Assembly (NCBI GenBank): GCA_020024255.1
Contig: JAHHTX010000081.1
Span: 1-8,681 of the forward strand
Source: Anaerotignum sp.
Lineage (GTDB): Bacteria > Bacillota > Clostridia > Lachnospirales > Anaerotignaceae
Reading direction: 5' to 3'
Length of the DNA stretch: 8,681 bases
The notes under the pieces are model-generated. The model was not told the DNA's origin, did not search any database, and saw only the letters and a list, made by a program, of their open reading frames with translations. The position numbers and the translations under genes were made by a program. Numbering within the stretch: the stretch's first letter is position 1; each line of letters begins with the position of its first letter. Shown here piece by piece: positions 1-5,970 of the stretch.

Positions 1-172
1 ATAATAATGTACCTACCCCATTCATGAAAAGAACAACTGCCGCATTAATACCGAACAAAAACGGTACCAGTACCGTTGCACCAAACATGGCAAACATATG
101 CTGAACACTAAGGGGCAATAAAAGTTTAAAGGGGACTTTATCCTCTACTTGTATAATTCTTGTGTTTTCCAA
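1..172 (-). CDS. uraA: Uracil permease (NCS2 family), N-terminal part, cut by window edge
   Basis: This is the first 57 codons of a nucleobase:cation symporter-2 protein, an inner-membrane proton-coupled importer that would bring uracil into the cell for salvage. The reading begins ENTRIIQVEDKVPFKLLLPL and continues with VQHMFAMFGATVLVP at residues 23-37 and NGVGTLL at 51-57. These match the known start of E. coli UraA (from memory: SLQHLFAMFGATVLVP and NGIGTLL). The first transmembrane helix covers about residues 20-40. The start is taken as TTG at 172-170 because AAGGAGGAG (186-178) lies just upstream. The next in-frame ATG (codon 26) falls inside the conserved helix and would remove it. 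The gene diverges from the secreted-protein gene to its right. The rest lies outside the window. A xanthine permease of the same superfamily is less likely given the close UraA match. Confidence 0.9.
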   Translation of the reverse strand, partial: MENTRIIQVEDKVPFKLLLPLSVQHMFAMFGATVLVPFLFGINAAVVLFMNGVGTLL

Positions 173-229
173 TCTTTCTCCTCCTTAATATATTTTTTCC
201 TATACACTTCCCTCTCTTCTTGCTGTTCA

Positions 230-258
230 ATTATACACTTGGTTTCTTTGTTTGAAAA
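230..258 (-). promoter_or_regulatory. Probable sigma-A promoter of uraA
   Basis: On the minus strand, TATAAT (235-230) is preceded by a 17-base spacer and TTTTCA (258-253), a 4/6 match to the -35 consensus. The expected transcript start is near 223, giving a leader of about 50 bases. That leader ends in the AAGGAGGAG ribosome site. It is too short for a classical PyrR attenuator, and no terminator hairpin is visible in it. Confidence 0.6.
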
Positions 259-423
259 TATGTTTTTTTAAATTTTCTAAAAAGGAACAATGTGGCAGTG
301 CCCCAAATCTTTCTGCTTTTTGCAAATTTTTTTATTTTTTAGGGAACTTTTCGAAAATTGCTCCGTTTCATGTATTAGAAACACAACATAAAGAAAAAAA
401 CCAAAAAATAAATGATATTTTTC

Positions 424-430
424 AGGAGGT
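424..430 (+). promoter_or_regulatory. Ribosome binding site fixing the start of the secreted protein at 438
   Basis: AGGAGGT lies 7 bases before ATG 438. The open frame extends upstream to an ATG at 252. That earlier ATG has no comparable site, and the upstream extension is an AT-rich translation that would bury the signal peptide 62 residues inside the protein. Confidence 0.85.
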
Positions 431-437
431 TGATAGA

Positions 438-1370
438 ATGAAAAAAATGAATTGGAAAACATTCGCAGCATTAACACTGACATTCTCTGTACTGGGCAGC
501 ACAGCCGTTTATGCTGATGTTATGAAGGGCAATACCCCACAACTTATTGCAACACAGGACGAGGTAAAAGAAGAAGCAGCATACATCACAGAAGTGGGCA
601 AAATTGTTTCTCTGCCTACAAAGGAAATGGATTCCTATACGGCGGAAATTGCCAATGAAAACGGTGGTCTGCGTTTCGCATTAAGCCCCGACACTACGCT
701 GATAAACAGAGAAGACGGCAGTCTGATGACAGCGGATCAACTGAAAAAAGATATGGAAGTTATGGTTATTTATTCTTCCACTGCACCTGTAGGCATGAGT
801 ATACCAGCTTATGTAGGCGACATCAAAGCTATTGTGGCAAATCCCACAAAAGGCAATATTTCCGTTGGTACATTTGACAAAGAACTGGTAAATGCAAAGG
901 ACAAATTGAAACTGAACCTTGACAAAACCACAACCATTCTCAGCACACTCGGCACAAAGAGCATACTGACAGCAGAAGATGTACAGGGGAAAGATGCCAT
1001 TGTATTCTATGATGCAAGCACAAAGAGCATACCTGCACAAACCACACCTTCTTTTGTTCTTCTCTTAGAAAAAAGAGAGGCAATTTCTGAAGAAGTAGTT
1101 GATGCAGAAACGCCTGTAACACCCGAACCTGTAGCAGTGGCAGAATTGGTTGCACTTCGTGATACCGCAACAGAAAAAGGCTACACCGTAAAATGGCAAG
1201 GCAAAAACAAACCTATTCTGCTGACAAAGGAGAAGAGAACCGTATCCATCACTTTGGGCAAAGCAGATTATGTCGTAGAAGAAGATATGGTAAAAACGGC
1301 AAAATCACCTGCAAAACTTGTAGATGGTGTAATGTATGTATCTGCCGAAGTAATCAATGACTTAATTTGA
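438..1370 (+). CDS. Secreted protein with copper-amine-oxidase-N-like C-terminal domain
   Basis: The 310-residue product starts with a signal peptide: KK, a hydrophobic core at residues 8-24, and a likely cleavage after VYA at 26, so it should be exported. Residues about 50-134 and 138-214 look like two divergent copies of a beta-rich domain. Each has a strand, then a D/K-T-T-x-I/L-I/L turn (residues 85-90 and 162-168), then a segment ending in a hydrophobic strand. A Pro/Glu-rich linker (about 218-236) leads to residues 238-310, which resemble the copper amine oxidase N-like domain of Firmicute surface proteins (LRDTATEKGYTVKWQGK, then MYVSAEV). Despite its name, that domain usually implies no copper chemistry. 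There is no sortase motif or S-layer repeat, so attachment is unclear. The gene stands alone between divergent uraA and its own terminator. The exact function is unknown. Confidence 0.8.
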   Translation: MKKMNWKTFAALTLTFSVLGSTAVYADVMKGNTPQLIATQDEVKEEAAYITEVGKIVSLPTKEMDSYTAEIANENGGLRFALSPDTTLINREDGSLMTADQLKKDMEVMVIYSSTAPVGMSIPAYVGDIKAIVANPTKGNISVGTFDKELVNAKDKLKLNLDKTTTILSTLGTKSILTAEDVQGKDAIVFYDASTKSIPAQTTPSFVLLLEKREAISEEVVDAETPVTPEPVAVAELVALRDTATEKGYTVKWQGKNKPILLTKEKRTVSITLGKADYVVEEDMVKTAKSPAKLVDGVMYVSAEVINDLI

Positions 1371-1396
1371 TTTCCATATGCAAATTTAATCCCCCA

Positions 1397-1430
1397 AAAA
1401 AGTCCCGTCTATAACAAGACGGGACTTTTT
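1397..1430 (+). terminator. Rho-independent terminator of the secreted-protein gene
   Basis: A perfect 10-bp stem, AGTCCCGTCT (1401-1410) with AGACGGGACT (1417-1426), closes a 6-base loop. The flanking A run (1397-1400) and T run (1427-1430) extend it, so it could work on either strand. It lies 30 bases after the stop codon. Confidence 0.93.
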
Positions 1431-1499
1431 CTGCCTTATGATATATAAAAGATGAAATAAAATTTTAAGAAAAAGGCAAAACTTTCTCCTCTTATTCTA

Positions 1500-1508
1500 T
1501 GGTATAAT
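1500..1508 (+). promoter_or_regulatory. Extended -10 promoter of the EFR1-deacetylase operon
   Basis: TGGTATAAT is a perfect extended -10 (TGn plus TATAAT at 1503-1508). No good -35 hexamer lies 16-18 bases upstream, which fits an extended -10 promoter. The transcript would start near 1514 and carry a leader of about 85 bases. Confidence 0.65.
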
Positions 1509-1532
1509 ACTAAACAATCCTATGAAAAGAAA

Positions 1533-1567
1533 TATACCAACTATATACCATATACCATATTTTACCA
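1533..1567 (+). repeat. TATACCA direct repeats in the operon leader
   Basis: TATACCA occurs at 1533-1539, 1544-1550 and 1551-1557, with a degenerate TTTACCA at 1561-1567. Its reverse complement TGGTATA (1500-1506) overlaps the -10 element. The repeats lie between the expected transcript start and the ribosome site. They could be a regulator site, or chance in an AT-rich leader. Confidence 0.45.
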
Positions 1568-1599
1568 TCATAAAATACTGAAAAGAGGAGGAAACCAAT

Positions 1600-2388
1600 A
1601 TGATTTTTTATTTTTCCGGTACAGGGAACTCATATCATGCCGCCAGAAAAATAGCAGAAGGACTTCATGACAGTATGGTAGACATTGCATCTGCCATACA
1701 TAACCATCGCTATTCCTATACATTGGCAGAGGGAGAAAAGCTGGGGTTTGTTTTCCCCGTTTATAGCTGGGCAATGCCTGAAGCCGTCGAAAAATTTATT
1801 GACCATTTACAAATCCAGCATAAAGGCAATTTATATACTTATGGTGTTTGTACCTGTGGCAGCACTGCCGGAAAGTCTATTTCTTTCTTGGAAACAGCTC
1901 TGCATCAAAAGGGCATTGCTTTAGACAGCGGTTTTTCCGTTGTTATGCCTGATAACTATGTGGTTTTGTTCCCTGTAGACAGTCCCCAAGTACAGCTGAA
2001 AAAACAAAATCATGCCGATGAAATTATTCAGTTGATTCTTCGTGCAGTAAAACTGGAAAAACGTCATTTCTTCCGTGTGAAAAAAGGAAAGGGTGCAACC
2101 ATAAAGAGTCACCTTATCCAACCCTTATTCCGTATAGGTGCAACAAAAACGGCTCCTTTCTATTCCACAGAGGACTGCATTGGCTGTGGACTTTGTGCAA
2201 AGGTATGTACTTCTCACTGCATCTCCATAAAGGACAATATTCCTGTTTGGACAAAACCACAGTGCAATATGTGTCTTGCCTGTCTGCATCACTGTCCAAA
2301 ACGTGCCATCCAATACGGCAAATCCACAGCCAAACATGGACGTTATCTTCATCCAGACTACAAACAACGTAAGGGGGAAACCATATGA
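1600..2388 (+). CDS. EFR1-family ferredoxin: flavodoxin-like domain plus two [4Fe-4S] clusters
   Basis: This 262-residue cytoplasmic redox protein joins a flavodoxin-like N-terminal half to a bacterial ferredoxin C-terminal part. YFSGTGNS (residues 4-11) is the FMN phosphate-binding loop, and VFPVYSWAMP (51-60) and YGVCTCGSTAG (81-91) fit the other flavin-contacting loops. The first cluster motif is C193-x2-C196-x2-C199-x3-C203 and the second is C222-x2-C225-x2-C228-x3-C232-P. In the first motif the residue after the fourth Cys is Thr rather than the usual Pro, and another Cys follows at 207. The length suits the EFR1 family, whose physiological partners are mostly unknown. GAGGAGG (1585-1591) precedes the ATG by 8 bases. 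The stop overlaps the start of the deacetylase gene (ATGA), so the two are probably co-translated. An electron-transfer role is inferred and the partner is not identified. Confidence 0.9.
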   Translation: MIFYFSGTGNSYHAARKIAEGLHDSMVDIASAIHNHRYSYTLAEGEKLGFVFPVYSWAMPEAVEKFIDHLQIQHKGNLYTYGVCTCGSTAGKSISFLETALHQKGIALDSGFSVVMPDNYVVLFPVDSPQVQLKKQNHADEIIQLILRAVKLEKRHFFRVKKGKGATIKSHLIQPLFRIGATKTAPFYSTEDCIGCGLCAKVCTSHCISIKDNIPVWTKPQCNMCLACLHHCPKRAIQYGKSTAKHGRYLHPDYKQRKGETI

Positions 2389-3785
2389 AAAATAAAACAC
2401 ATTCCTTTTTCCAACTTTTGACCCTAACACTGCTTTTTACCATGTGTATTTTTGTTTCTGCCAGTGCCGAAGACGGAAGCACCGACTTTGCCTCCACAGC
2501 AAAACAATTTTTTTCAGAAAAACAGGCATTGCAACAAGCAGGTACACCGCATACGGAAATTTTTGACGGAACAGACATCGCCATTCCTTATGCTGTACAG
2601 TATCCCGTTTTGGGGAATCAAAAAGTAGATGCCCGTATACAGGAAATCGCAACAAAATTAGAGGAAGACATGATTGCAGAATGTATACAAACAAGCGACG
2701 AATCGGATTTTTTCATTACTTATGAATCCTATCACACAAAAGGCAATATTTACAGCGTCGTTTTCCTTACCGGCAAACGTTGTGGCGAAACAGAAGTTTC
2801 CAGAGCATATCCCTATCTTTTTGATTTGAAAAAAGAAACAGAAATTGCCCCTACGGATATTTTCGATGGTGCTTATGCAAAAAAAGCGGCTGCCTATACT
2901 GCCGATCTTCTTGGACAAACGACAGCCTATGCGGAAAAACTTCTTCCGGACTTTCGGGAACGGCTTGGTGCTGACAAAACCTCCTTTGCCTCCTATGCTT
3001 TAAAAGATACTTCCATGATTTTCTATCTTAATGAAGAAACCATCTTACAGGGCGGAAACGGAATACTCAGCATTGAAGTGCCAAGAAAAACATTTGCGGA
3101 ATATTTCAAAATAAAAAAGAAAGTGCCACCTGCACCGCCAAAAACAAAAACTGCCAAGCAGCGGAACATTGACCCCAAAAAACCCATGGTTGCACTCACC
3201 TATGATGATGGCCCCGGCACTGCCACAAACCGCATTTTGGACACACTGGAAAAACATGGTGCTGTTGCCACCTTCTTTGATACAGGCGAACGGATCTCAC
3301 AGTATCCCAAAATTGCACAGAGAGAAGTTGCTCTTGGCTGCGAAGTTGCCAGCCATTCTTATAACCATAAAGACTTCAAAAAAATGTCCGCTGCACAAAT
3401 CAAAGCAGATGTACAGCGTACTGATGCTGCTTTTCAAAAAGCCATCGGCAAAAAACCGACACTATTCCGTCCGCCCTACGGCAACTATAACCAAACCGTA
3501 CAGAAAAATGTCCCCTATCCCATTATCATTTGGTCTGTAGATACATTGGATTGGAAATCTCGCAATGCGGATAGCGTGCTAAAGTCTATACAAAAAGTCG
3601 GAAATCTGGACGGAAAAGTCATTCTCATGCACGGCATTTATGATTCTACTGCCAAAGCAACAGAAAAACTCGTTCCTGACCTTATCCAAAAAGGTTATCA
3701 GCTTGTCACTGTATCCGAGTTGATTCAATATCGGCTGAATGAAACACCAGTAAAAGGAAAAGTTTATAAACAAAATCATTTCTAA
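2385..3785 (+). CDS. Secreted polysaccharide deacetylase with DUF4163/DUF3298-like N-terminal region (PdaC/PgdA-like)
   Basis: The 466-residue product begins with a signal peptide or anchor (hydrophobic residues 8-26, possible cleavage after SASA at 28), so it acts outside the membrane. Residues about 60-240 resemble the DUF4163/DUF3298 module found before the catalytic domain in B. subtilis PdaC. A basic, Pro-rich linker (243-265) follows. The NodB (CE4) domain covers about 266-450 and has every motif: TYDDGP (272-277, D274 catalytic base and D275 metal ligand), HSYNH (H324 and H328 metal ligands), RPPYG (362-366), DTLDW (386-390) and LMHG (414-417, catalytic H416). It should be an active metal-dependent deacetylase. 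The substrate is probably peptidoglycan GlcNAc or MurNAc, with lysozyme resistance or wall remodelling as the likely effect; which sugar cannot be told. AAGGGGGAA (2371-2379) serves as ribosome site inside the preceding gene. The start overlaps that gene's stop. Confidence 0.9.
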   Translation: MKNKTHSFFQLLTLTLLFTMCIFVSASAEDGSTDFASTAKQFFSEKQALQQAGTPHTEIFDGTDIAIPYAVQYPVLGNQKVDARIQEIATKLEEDMIAECIQTSDESDFFITYESYHTKGNIYSVVFLTGKRCGETEVSRAYPYLFDLKKETEIAPTDIFDGAYAKKAAAYTADLLGQTTAYAEKLLPDFRERLGADKTSFASYALKDTSMIFYLNEETILQGGNGILSIEVPRKTFAEYFKIKKKVPPAPPKTKTAKQRNIDPKKPMVALTYDDGPGTATNRILDTLEKHGAVATFFDTGERISQYPKIAQREVALGCEVASHSYNHKDFKKMSAAQIKADVQRTDAAFQKAIGKKPTLFRPPYGNYNQTVQKNVPYPIIIWSVDTLDWKSRNADSVLKSIQKVGNLDGKVILMHGIYDSTAKATEKLVPDLIQKGYQLVTVSELIQYRLNETPVKGKVYKQNHF

Positions 3786-3804
3786 TTCTGCATCTATCAA
3801 AGCA

Positions 3805-3863
3805 CAACACCCTCAAACTTTCTATAACAGTCATACACTGTCATAGGAGGTTTGAGGGTGTTG
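3805..3863. repeat. Long 59-nt inverted repeat between convergent genes
   Basis: CAACACCCTCAAAC (3805-3818) pairs perfectly with GTTTGAGGGTGTTG (3850-3863). Inside it, 3819-3825 pairs with 3843-3849 (two G-U pairs). After one A-C mismatch, AACAGT-type pairing continues with CAGT (3828-3831) and ACTG (3837-3840) around a 5-base loop. The whole element folds as a single stem. Neither strand has a proper T run after the stem, so it is not a canonical terminator. It could still act as a bidirectional terminator or 3'-end stabiliser, or be a dispersed palindromic element. Confidence 0.85.
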
Positions 3864-3932
3864 ACAAAATTATCCCTTTCCCATTTGGGAAACCCTTCTG
3901 CTTTTTCTGTTGCACCTAAAACTTGTTTGGTT

Positions 3933-4322
3933 TTATTTTCTTTCTCTTTTCTCACCGGCTCTGTATACACAATCGCCAAATCCCAAAATAGACATGAAAA
4001 GCCAGGGAAGCAAAACCAATCCTATACCAAAGCCTGTACTTTCTCCAAAGGCATGGGCATAGTCAATCCAGAGCTTAAATGCAAAATAGATATTGTAAAA
4101 GGGAATGAAAACCAACAGAAACTTCCAACCATTTCCATACAATTCATCGCAGGTGATATAAAGATTATAAAAAGGTACAATACCTTCCCAACCTGCATAA
4201 CCCATTTTTTTAAAACACTTCCAACTTGCTGCCATCAGCAGAATACACATGATAATCTGAATCACCAAGAGAACCAAGATTACCCCCAGAACCATCATCA
4301 CAGGTATATAAGATTCTGTCAC
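3933..4322 (-). CDS. Small DUF5684-type integral membrane protein
   Basis: This 129-residue protein has three predicted membrane segments, about residues 8-32, 66-84 and 98-118. It carries the DUF5684 signatures: WKCFKKMGYAGWEGIVPFYN (34-53), a repeat of the same pattern at 63-79 (GNGW, then IPFYNIY), and ILGFGDCVY (112-120) near a basic C-terminal tail. No biochemical role is established for this family; it is often found beside signal peptidase-like or secretion genes. The start is GTG at 4322-4320, chosen because AAGGAGGAG (4336-4328) lies 5 bases upstream. The ATG codons further in would truncate the first helix. The gene has its own promoter and sits directly downstream of the SRP RNA gene. 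It converges on the deacetylase operon across the long hairpin. Confidence 0.85.
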   Translation of the reverse strand: MTESYIPVMMVLGVILVLLVIQIIMCILLMAASWKCFKKMGYAGWEGIVPFYNLYITCDELYGNGWKFLLVFIPFYNIYFAFKLWIDYAHAFGESTGFGIGLVLLPWLFMSILGFGDCVYRAGEKRERK

Positions 4323-4387
4323 GAAAACTCCTCCTTTTTTATTAAATAAATACCCTTAACACAGGAAAACTATGAGAAATATGTTCT

Positions 4388-4417
4388 ATCATACAAGATA
4401 AAGTCATTATCTGTCAA
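4388..4417 (-). promoter_or_regulatory. Sigma-A promoter of the DUF5684 gene
   Basis: A perfect -35 TTGACA (4417-4412), an 18-base spacer and -10 TATGAT (4393-4388) lie on the minus strand. The spacer contains a small dyad, GATAA/TTATC (4397-4401 and 4407-4411), that could hold an operator. The leader to the GTG start would be about 60 bases. Confidence 0.8.
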
Positions 4418-4426
4418 CTTTTGGAA

Positions 4427-4454
4427 ATAAAAAAAGAAAGCAAAACGCTTTCTT
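4427..4454 (-). terminator. Rho-independent terminator of the SRP RNA gene
   Basis: Read on the minus strand, AAGAAAGC (4454-4447), a 5-base loop and GCTTTCTT (4441-4434) form an 8-bp stem followed by a T-rich tract (4433-4427). It lies 14 bases after the predicted SRP RNA 3' end and just before the -35 box of the DUF5684 promoter. Confidence 0.9.
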
Positions 4455-4467
4455 CATCATTAAAAAT

Positions 4468-4732
4468 CCGTGCATTTGTCGTTGTCACAGTTTCCAACAC
4501 GTTACCTTCTTCCAAAGCTCCATTTAAGCGACCTTGCTACACACGAGAAGTAGACTGCTTAGTGCTGCTGCCTTCCGACCCTGACACGGTTCACAGGCTC
4601 CTGTTGTGCAAGACTTAAACTTCAACGCCCCTTCCAAAGGGCAGACTGCCAAATTCTGTGCCGAAGACAAACATCACCCCCACTGTAGCGGATTGTGGGT
4701 ACAGGGTACCGCTGCTCCCCCGGCTAGCACGG
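4468..4732 (-). ncRNA. ffs: Signal recognition particle RNA, large bacterial type with Alu domain
   Basis: The roughly 265-nt RNA is the scaffold of the signal recognition particle. It binds Ffh and guides ribosomes making membrane and secreted proteins to the FtsY/Sec machinery. The diagnostic S-domain core is at about 4598-4560: GTGAACCGTGTCAGG, then GTC-GGAA-GGC with the GNRA tetraloop, then AGCAGCACTAAGC. Near the 5' end, GTGCTAGCCGGGG and the arms GCAGCGG and CCGCTAC form an Alu domain like that of Bacillus and Clostridium SRP RNAs. The ends are set from terminal pairing: CCGTGC (4732-4727) pairs with GCACGG (4473-4468). The length is close to the 271 nt of B. subtilis scRNA. Flanking bases add partial pairing, so the precursor may be trimmed by RNase III as in Bacillus. 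The gene has its own promoter and terminator. The ends could be off by a few bases. Confidence 0.95.
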
Positions 4733-4786
4733 AAATTTGTACACAAATTCAATTTTGTTTCCGTTTAAAACGAAAACTGTTTCTAT

Positions 4787-4815
4787 AGTATACACGTCCC
4801 TTCTCATTCTGTCAA
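4787..4815 (-). promoter_or_regulatory. Strong sigma-A promoter of the SRP RNA gene
   Basis: A perfect TTGACA (4815-4810), a 17-base spacer and TATACT (4792-4787) lie on the minus strand. Transcription should start near 4780, about 48 bases before the mature 5' end, giving a 5' leader to be processed off. The leader contains the inverted repeat AATTTGT/ACAAATT (4734-4748). Confidence 0.9.
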
Positions 4816-4826
4816 TGAAGGAAGGG
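4798..4826 (-). repeat. Imperfect dyad centred on the SRP promoter -35 box
   Basis: CCCTTC (4798-4803) pairs with GAAGGG (4821-4826), and TCATT (4804-4808) with AATGA (4814-4818). There is a 2-base bulge (4819-4820) and a 5-base loop (4809-4813). The loop falls within the -35 hexamer. It might be a regulator site, or a hairpin in transcripts reading through from the SUKH gene. No T run follows, so it is not a standard terminator. Confidence 0.5.
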
Positions 4827-4853
4827 AAAATAGCCATAAAAAATCATAATTTC

Positions 4854-5462
4854 TTAACTGTCTTCCCAGTCATCATCATGAATAAAATCATAATCCCATT
4901 CCATGAGCTTTTGCAGATATTCGTCAAAACTGTCTGCAATCACTGCCAGTTCGTCCGGGTCATGGAGAAAGCGTACAACCTGCCCCACCTTTCCTTTGGG
5001 AGAAGGCGAAAAATCAATAAAAAGCTGTGATGTGCCGCCATTGTTCATGCAGTCAGAAAAATGCAGCCAACACAAATGAGAAAAACAATCGGTAATTCTT
5101 TCATCTATCTCCACATCTTCCGGATCAAATTCCCGCTGGATATAGCCGCTCAGCCAGTCCAAATCCGTATCTTCTAGCATTTCTTGGGTAGATAAAAGAT
5201 AATAGGGATATTCCTCTACATCGGAACCCAATAAATAAAACAAAACACTTTCTGTTCCATATTCTCTCCAATAAGTGCCGTCTATCTGTCCCAACAAATC
5301 CAAAAGACTTTTTGGCACACAGGGATACTTTTGCTGTAATTGCTCCAAATCCTTTTCTTCTGCACCCCAAACTGTACGACACAGTTTTTGCCATGCTTCT
5401 TTTCCGCCTCTTTCTGTGCAGGCTTTTCCTAATCCTTCCAAATACTGCTTTGCAATATCCAT
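4854..5462 (-). CDS. SMI1/KNR4 (SUKH) family protein
   Basis: This is a 202-residue acidic soluble protein with no signal peptide or membrane segment. The SUKH pattern is visible: an N-terminal helical region, YPCVPKSLLDLLGQIDG (46-62, the conserved 'P-x-x-L-x-x-x-L-x-x-x-D/N-G' element), a central hydrophobic strand region (72-90), and a C-terminal part with LFIDFSPSPKGKVGQVV (147-163) then DSFDEYLQKL (178-187). Many bacterial SUKH proteins are immunity proteins against nuclease-type toxins, and others are housekeeping adaptors. No toxin gene lies next to this one, so an immunity role is not supported here. The start is 18 bases after the tadA stop, with GGAAAGGA between them as a modest ribosome site, so it is probably the last gene of the lipoprotein-tadA operon. 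No terminator is seen before the SRP promoter. Confidence 0.8.
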   Translation of the reverse strand: MDIAKQYLEGLGKACTERGGKEAWQKLCRTVWGAEEKDLEQLQQKYPCVPKSLLDLLGQIDGTYWREYGTESVLFYLLGSDVEEYPYYLLSTQEMLEDTDLDWLSGYIQREFDPEDVEIDERITDCFSHLCWLHFSDCMNNGGTSQLFIDFSPSPKGKVGQVVRFLHDPDELAVIADSFDEYLQKLMEWDYDFIHDDDWEDS

Positions 5463-5480
5463 ATATCTGTCCTTTCCGGT

Positions 5481-5957
5481 TTATGCTTCTGTTGTTTCTT
5501 CTTTCTTTTTACGAAAGCGTTTAAAAAACTGCTTCATCATGGCACTGCATTCTTCCTGCAAAATACCTTCTTCCACTTCCACCTGATGGTTCAGTTTTGG
5601 CTCATTCAGTACATCAAGAACAGAGCCGGCACAGCCTGCCTTACTGTTTCTTGTGCCAAAAACCACTTTAGGAATCCGTGCCTGCACGATAGCACCTGCA
5701 CACATGGGGCAAGGCTCTACGGTCACATACAATACACAGTCCTCCAACCGCCAATCTCCTACAATGCCTGCCGCTTCATTGATGACATCAATCTCCGCAT
5801 GACAAAGAGGATTTTTTGCTGTATTTCTGCGGTTATGCCCACGGGCAATGATTTCTCCTTCCCGTACCATAACCGCACCAATGGGTACTTCCCCCATATC
5901 CAATGCTTTTTCCGCTTCCTTTAACGCTTCTGTCATATACTTTACTGTTTCTTCCAT
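5481..5957 (-). CDS. tadA: tRNA-specific adenosine deaminase TadA
   Basis: The 158-residue enzyme converts adenosine 34 to inosine in the anticodon of tRNA-Arg(ACG), letting one tRNA read several Arg codons; it is usually essential. The zinc deaminase motifs are complete: CHAEI with H53 as ligand and E55 as proton shuttle, and PCPMCAGAI with C83 and C86 as ligands. EVPIGAVMV (23-31), GHNRRN (40-45) and VVFGTRNSKAGCAGS (98-112) match TadA rather than cytidine or guanine deaminases. The C-terminal FFKRFRKKK (144-152) is the usual basic RNA-binding tail. AAGGAAGGAG (5970-5961) precedes the ATG, and the upstream lipoprotein gene ends 13 bases before it. In many Firmicutes tadA lies just before the SRP RNA gene; here the SUKH gene is inserted between them. 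Confidence 0.97.
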   Translation of the reverse strand: MEETVKYMTEALKEAEKALDMGEVPIGAVMVREGEIIARGHNRRNTAKNPLCHAEIDVINEAAGIVGDWRLEDCVLYVTVEPCPMCAGAIVQARIPKVVFGTRNSKAGCAGSVLDVLNEPKLNHQVEVEEGILQEECSAMMKQFFKRFRKKKEETTEA

Positions 5958-5970
5958 AGGCTCCTTCCTT

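Noticed and set aside
173..229. PyrR-type attenuator or riboswitch in the uraA leader
   Set aside because: The leader is only about 50 bases, with no terminator/antiterminator stems and no recognisable PyrR binding loop.
348..357. Perfect palindrome TTTTCGAAAA in the uraA-secreted protein gap
   Set aside because: It is a short AT-rich palindrome not positioned against a recognisable promoter, so chance is likely.
252..437. N-terminal extension of the secreted protein from ATG 252
   Set aside because: It has no ribosome site and an AT-rich composition, and it would place the signal peptide 62 residues inside. AGGAGGT before ATG 438 gives a normal exported protein.
3862..3867. TTGACA after the long hairpin as a plus-strand promoter
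   Set aside because: No acceptable -10 lies 16-18 bases downstream, and no plus-strand gene follows.
3852..4349. 165-codon plus-strand open frame opposite the DUF5684 gene
   Set aside because: It overlaps the well-supported minus-strand membrane protein, is low-complexity (His, Asn, Gln-rich) and shows no family motif.
4421..4788. Two short plus-strand open frames across the SRP RNA region
   Set aside because: They run antisense through the SRP RNA and its terminator, and neither resembles a protein family.
4854..5462. SUKH gene as immunity partner of a polymorphic toxin system
   Set aside because: No toxin, secretion-tag or repeat immunity genes are adjacent; the neighbours are tadA and the SRP RNA gene.
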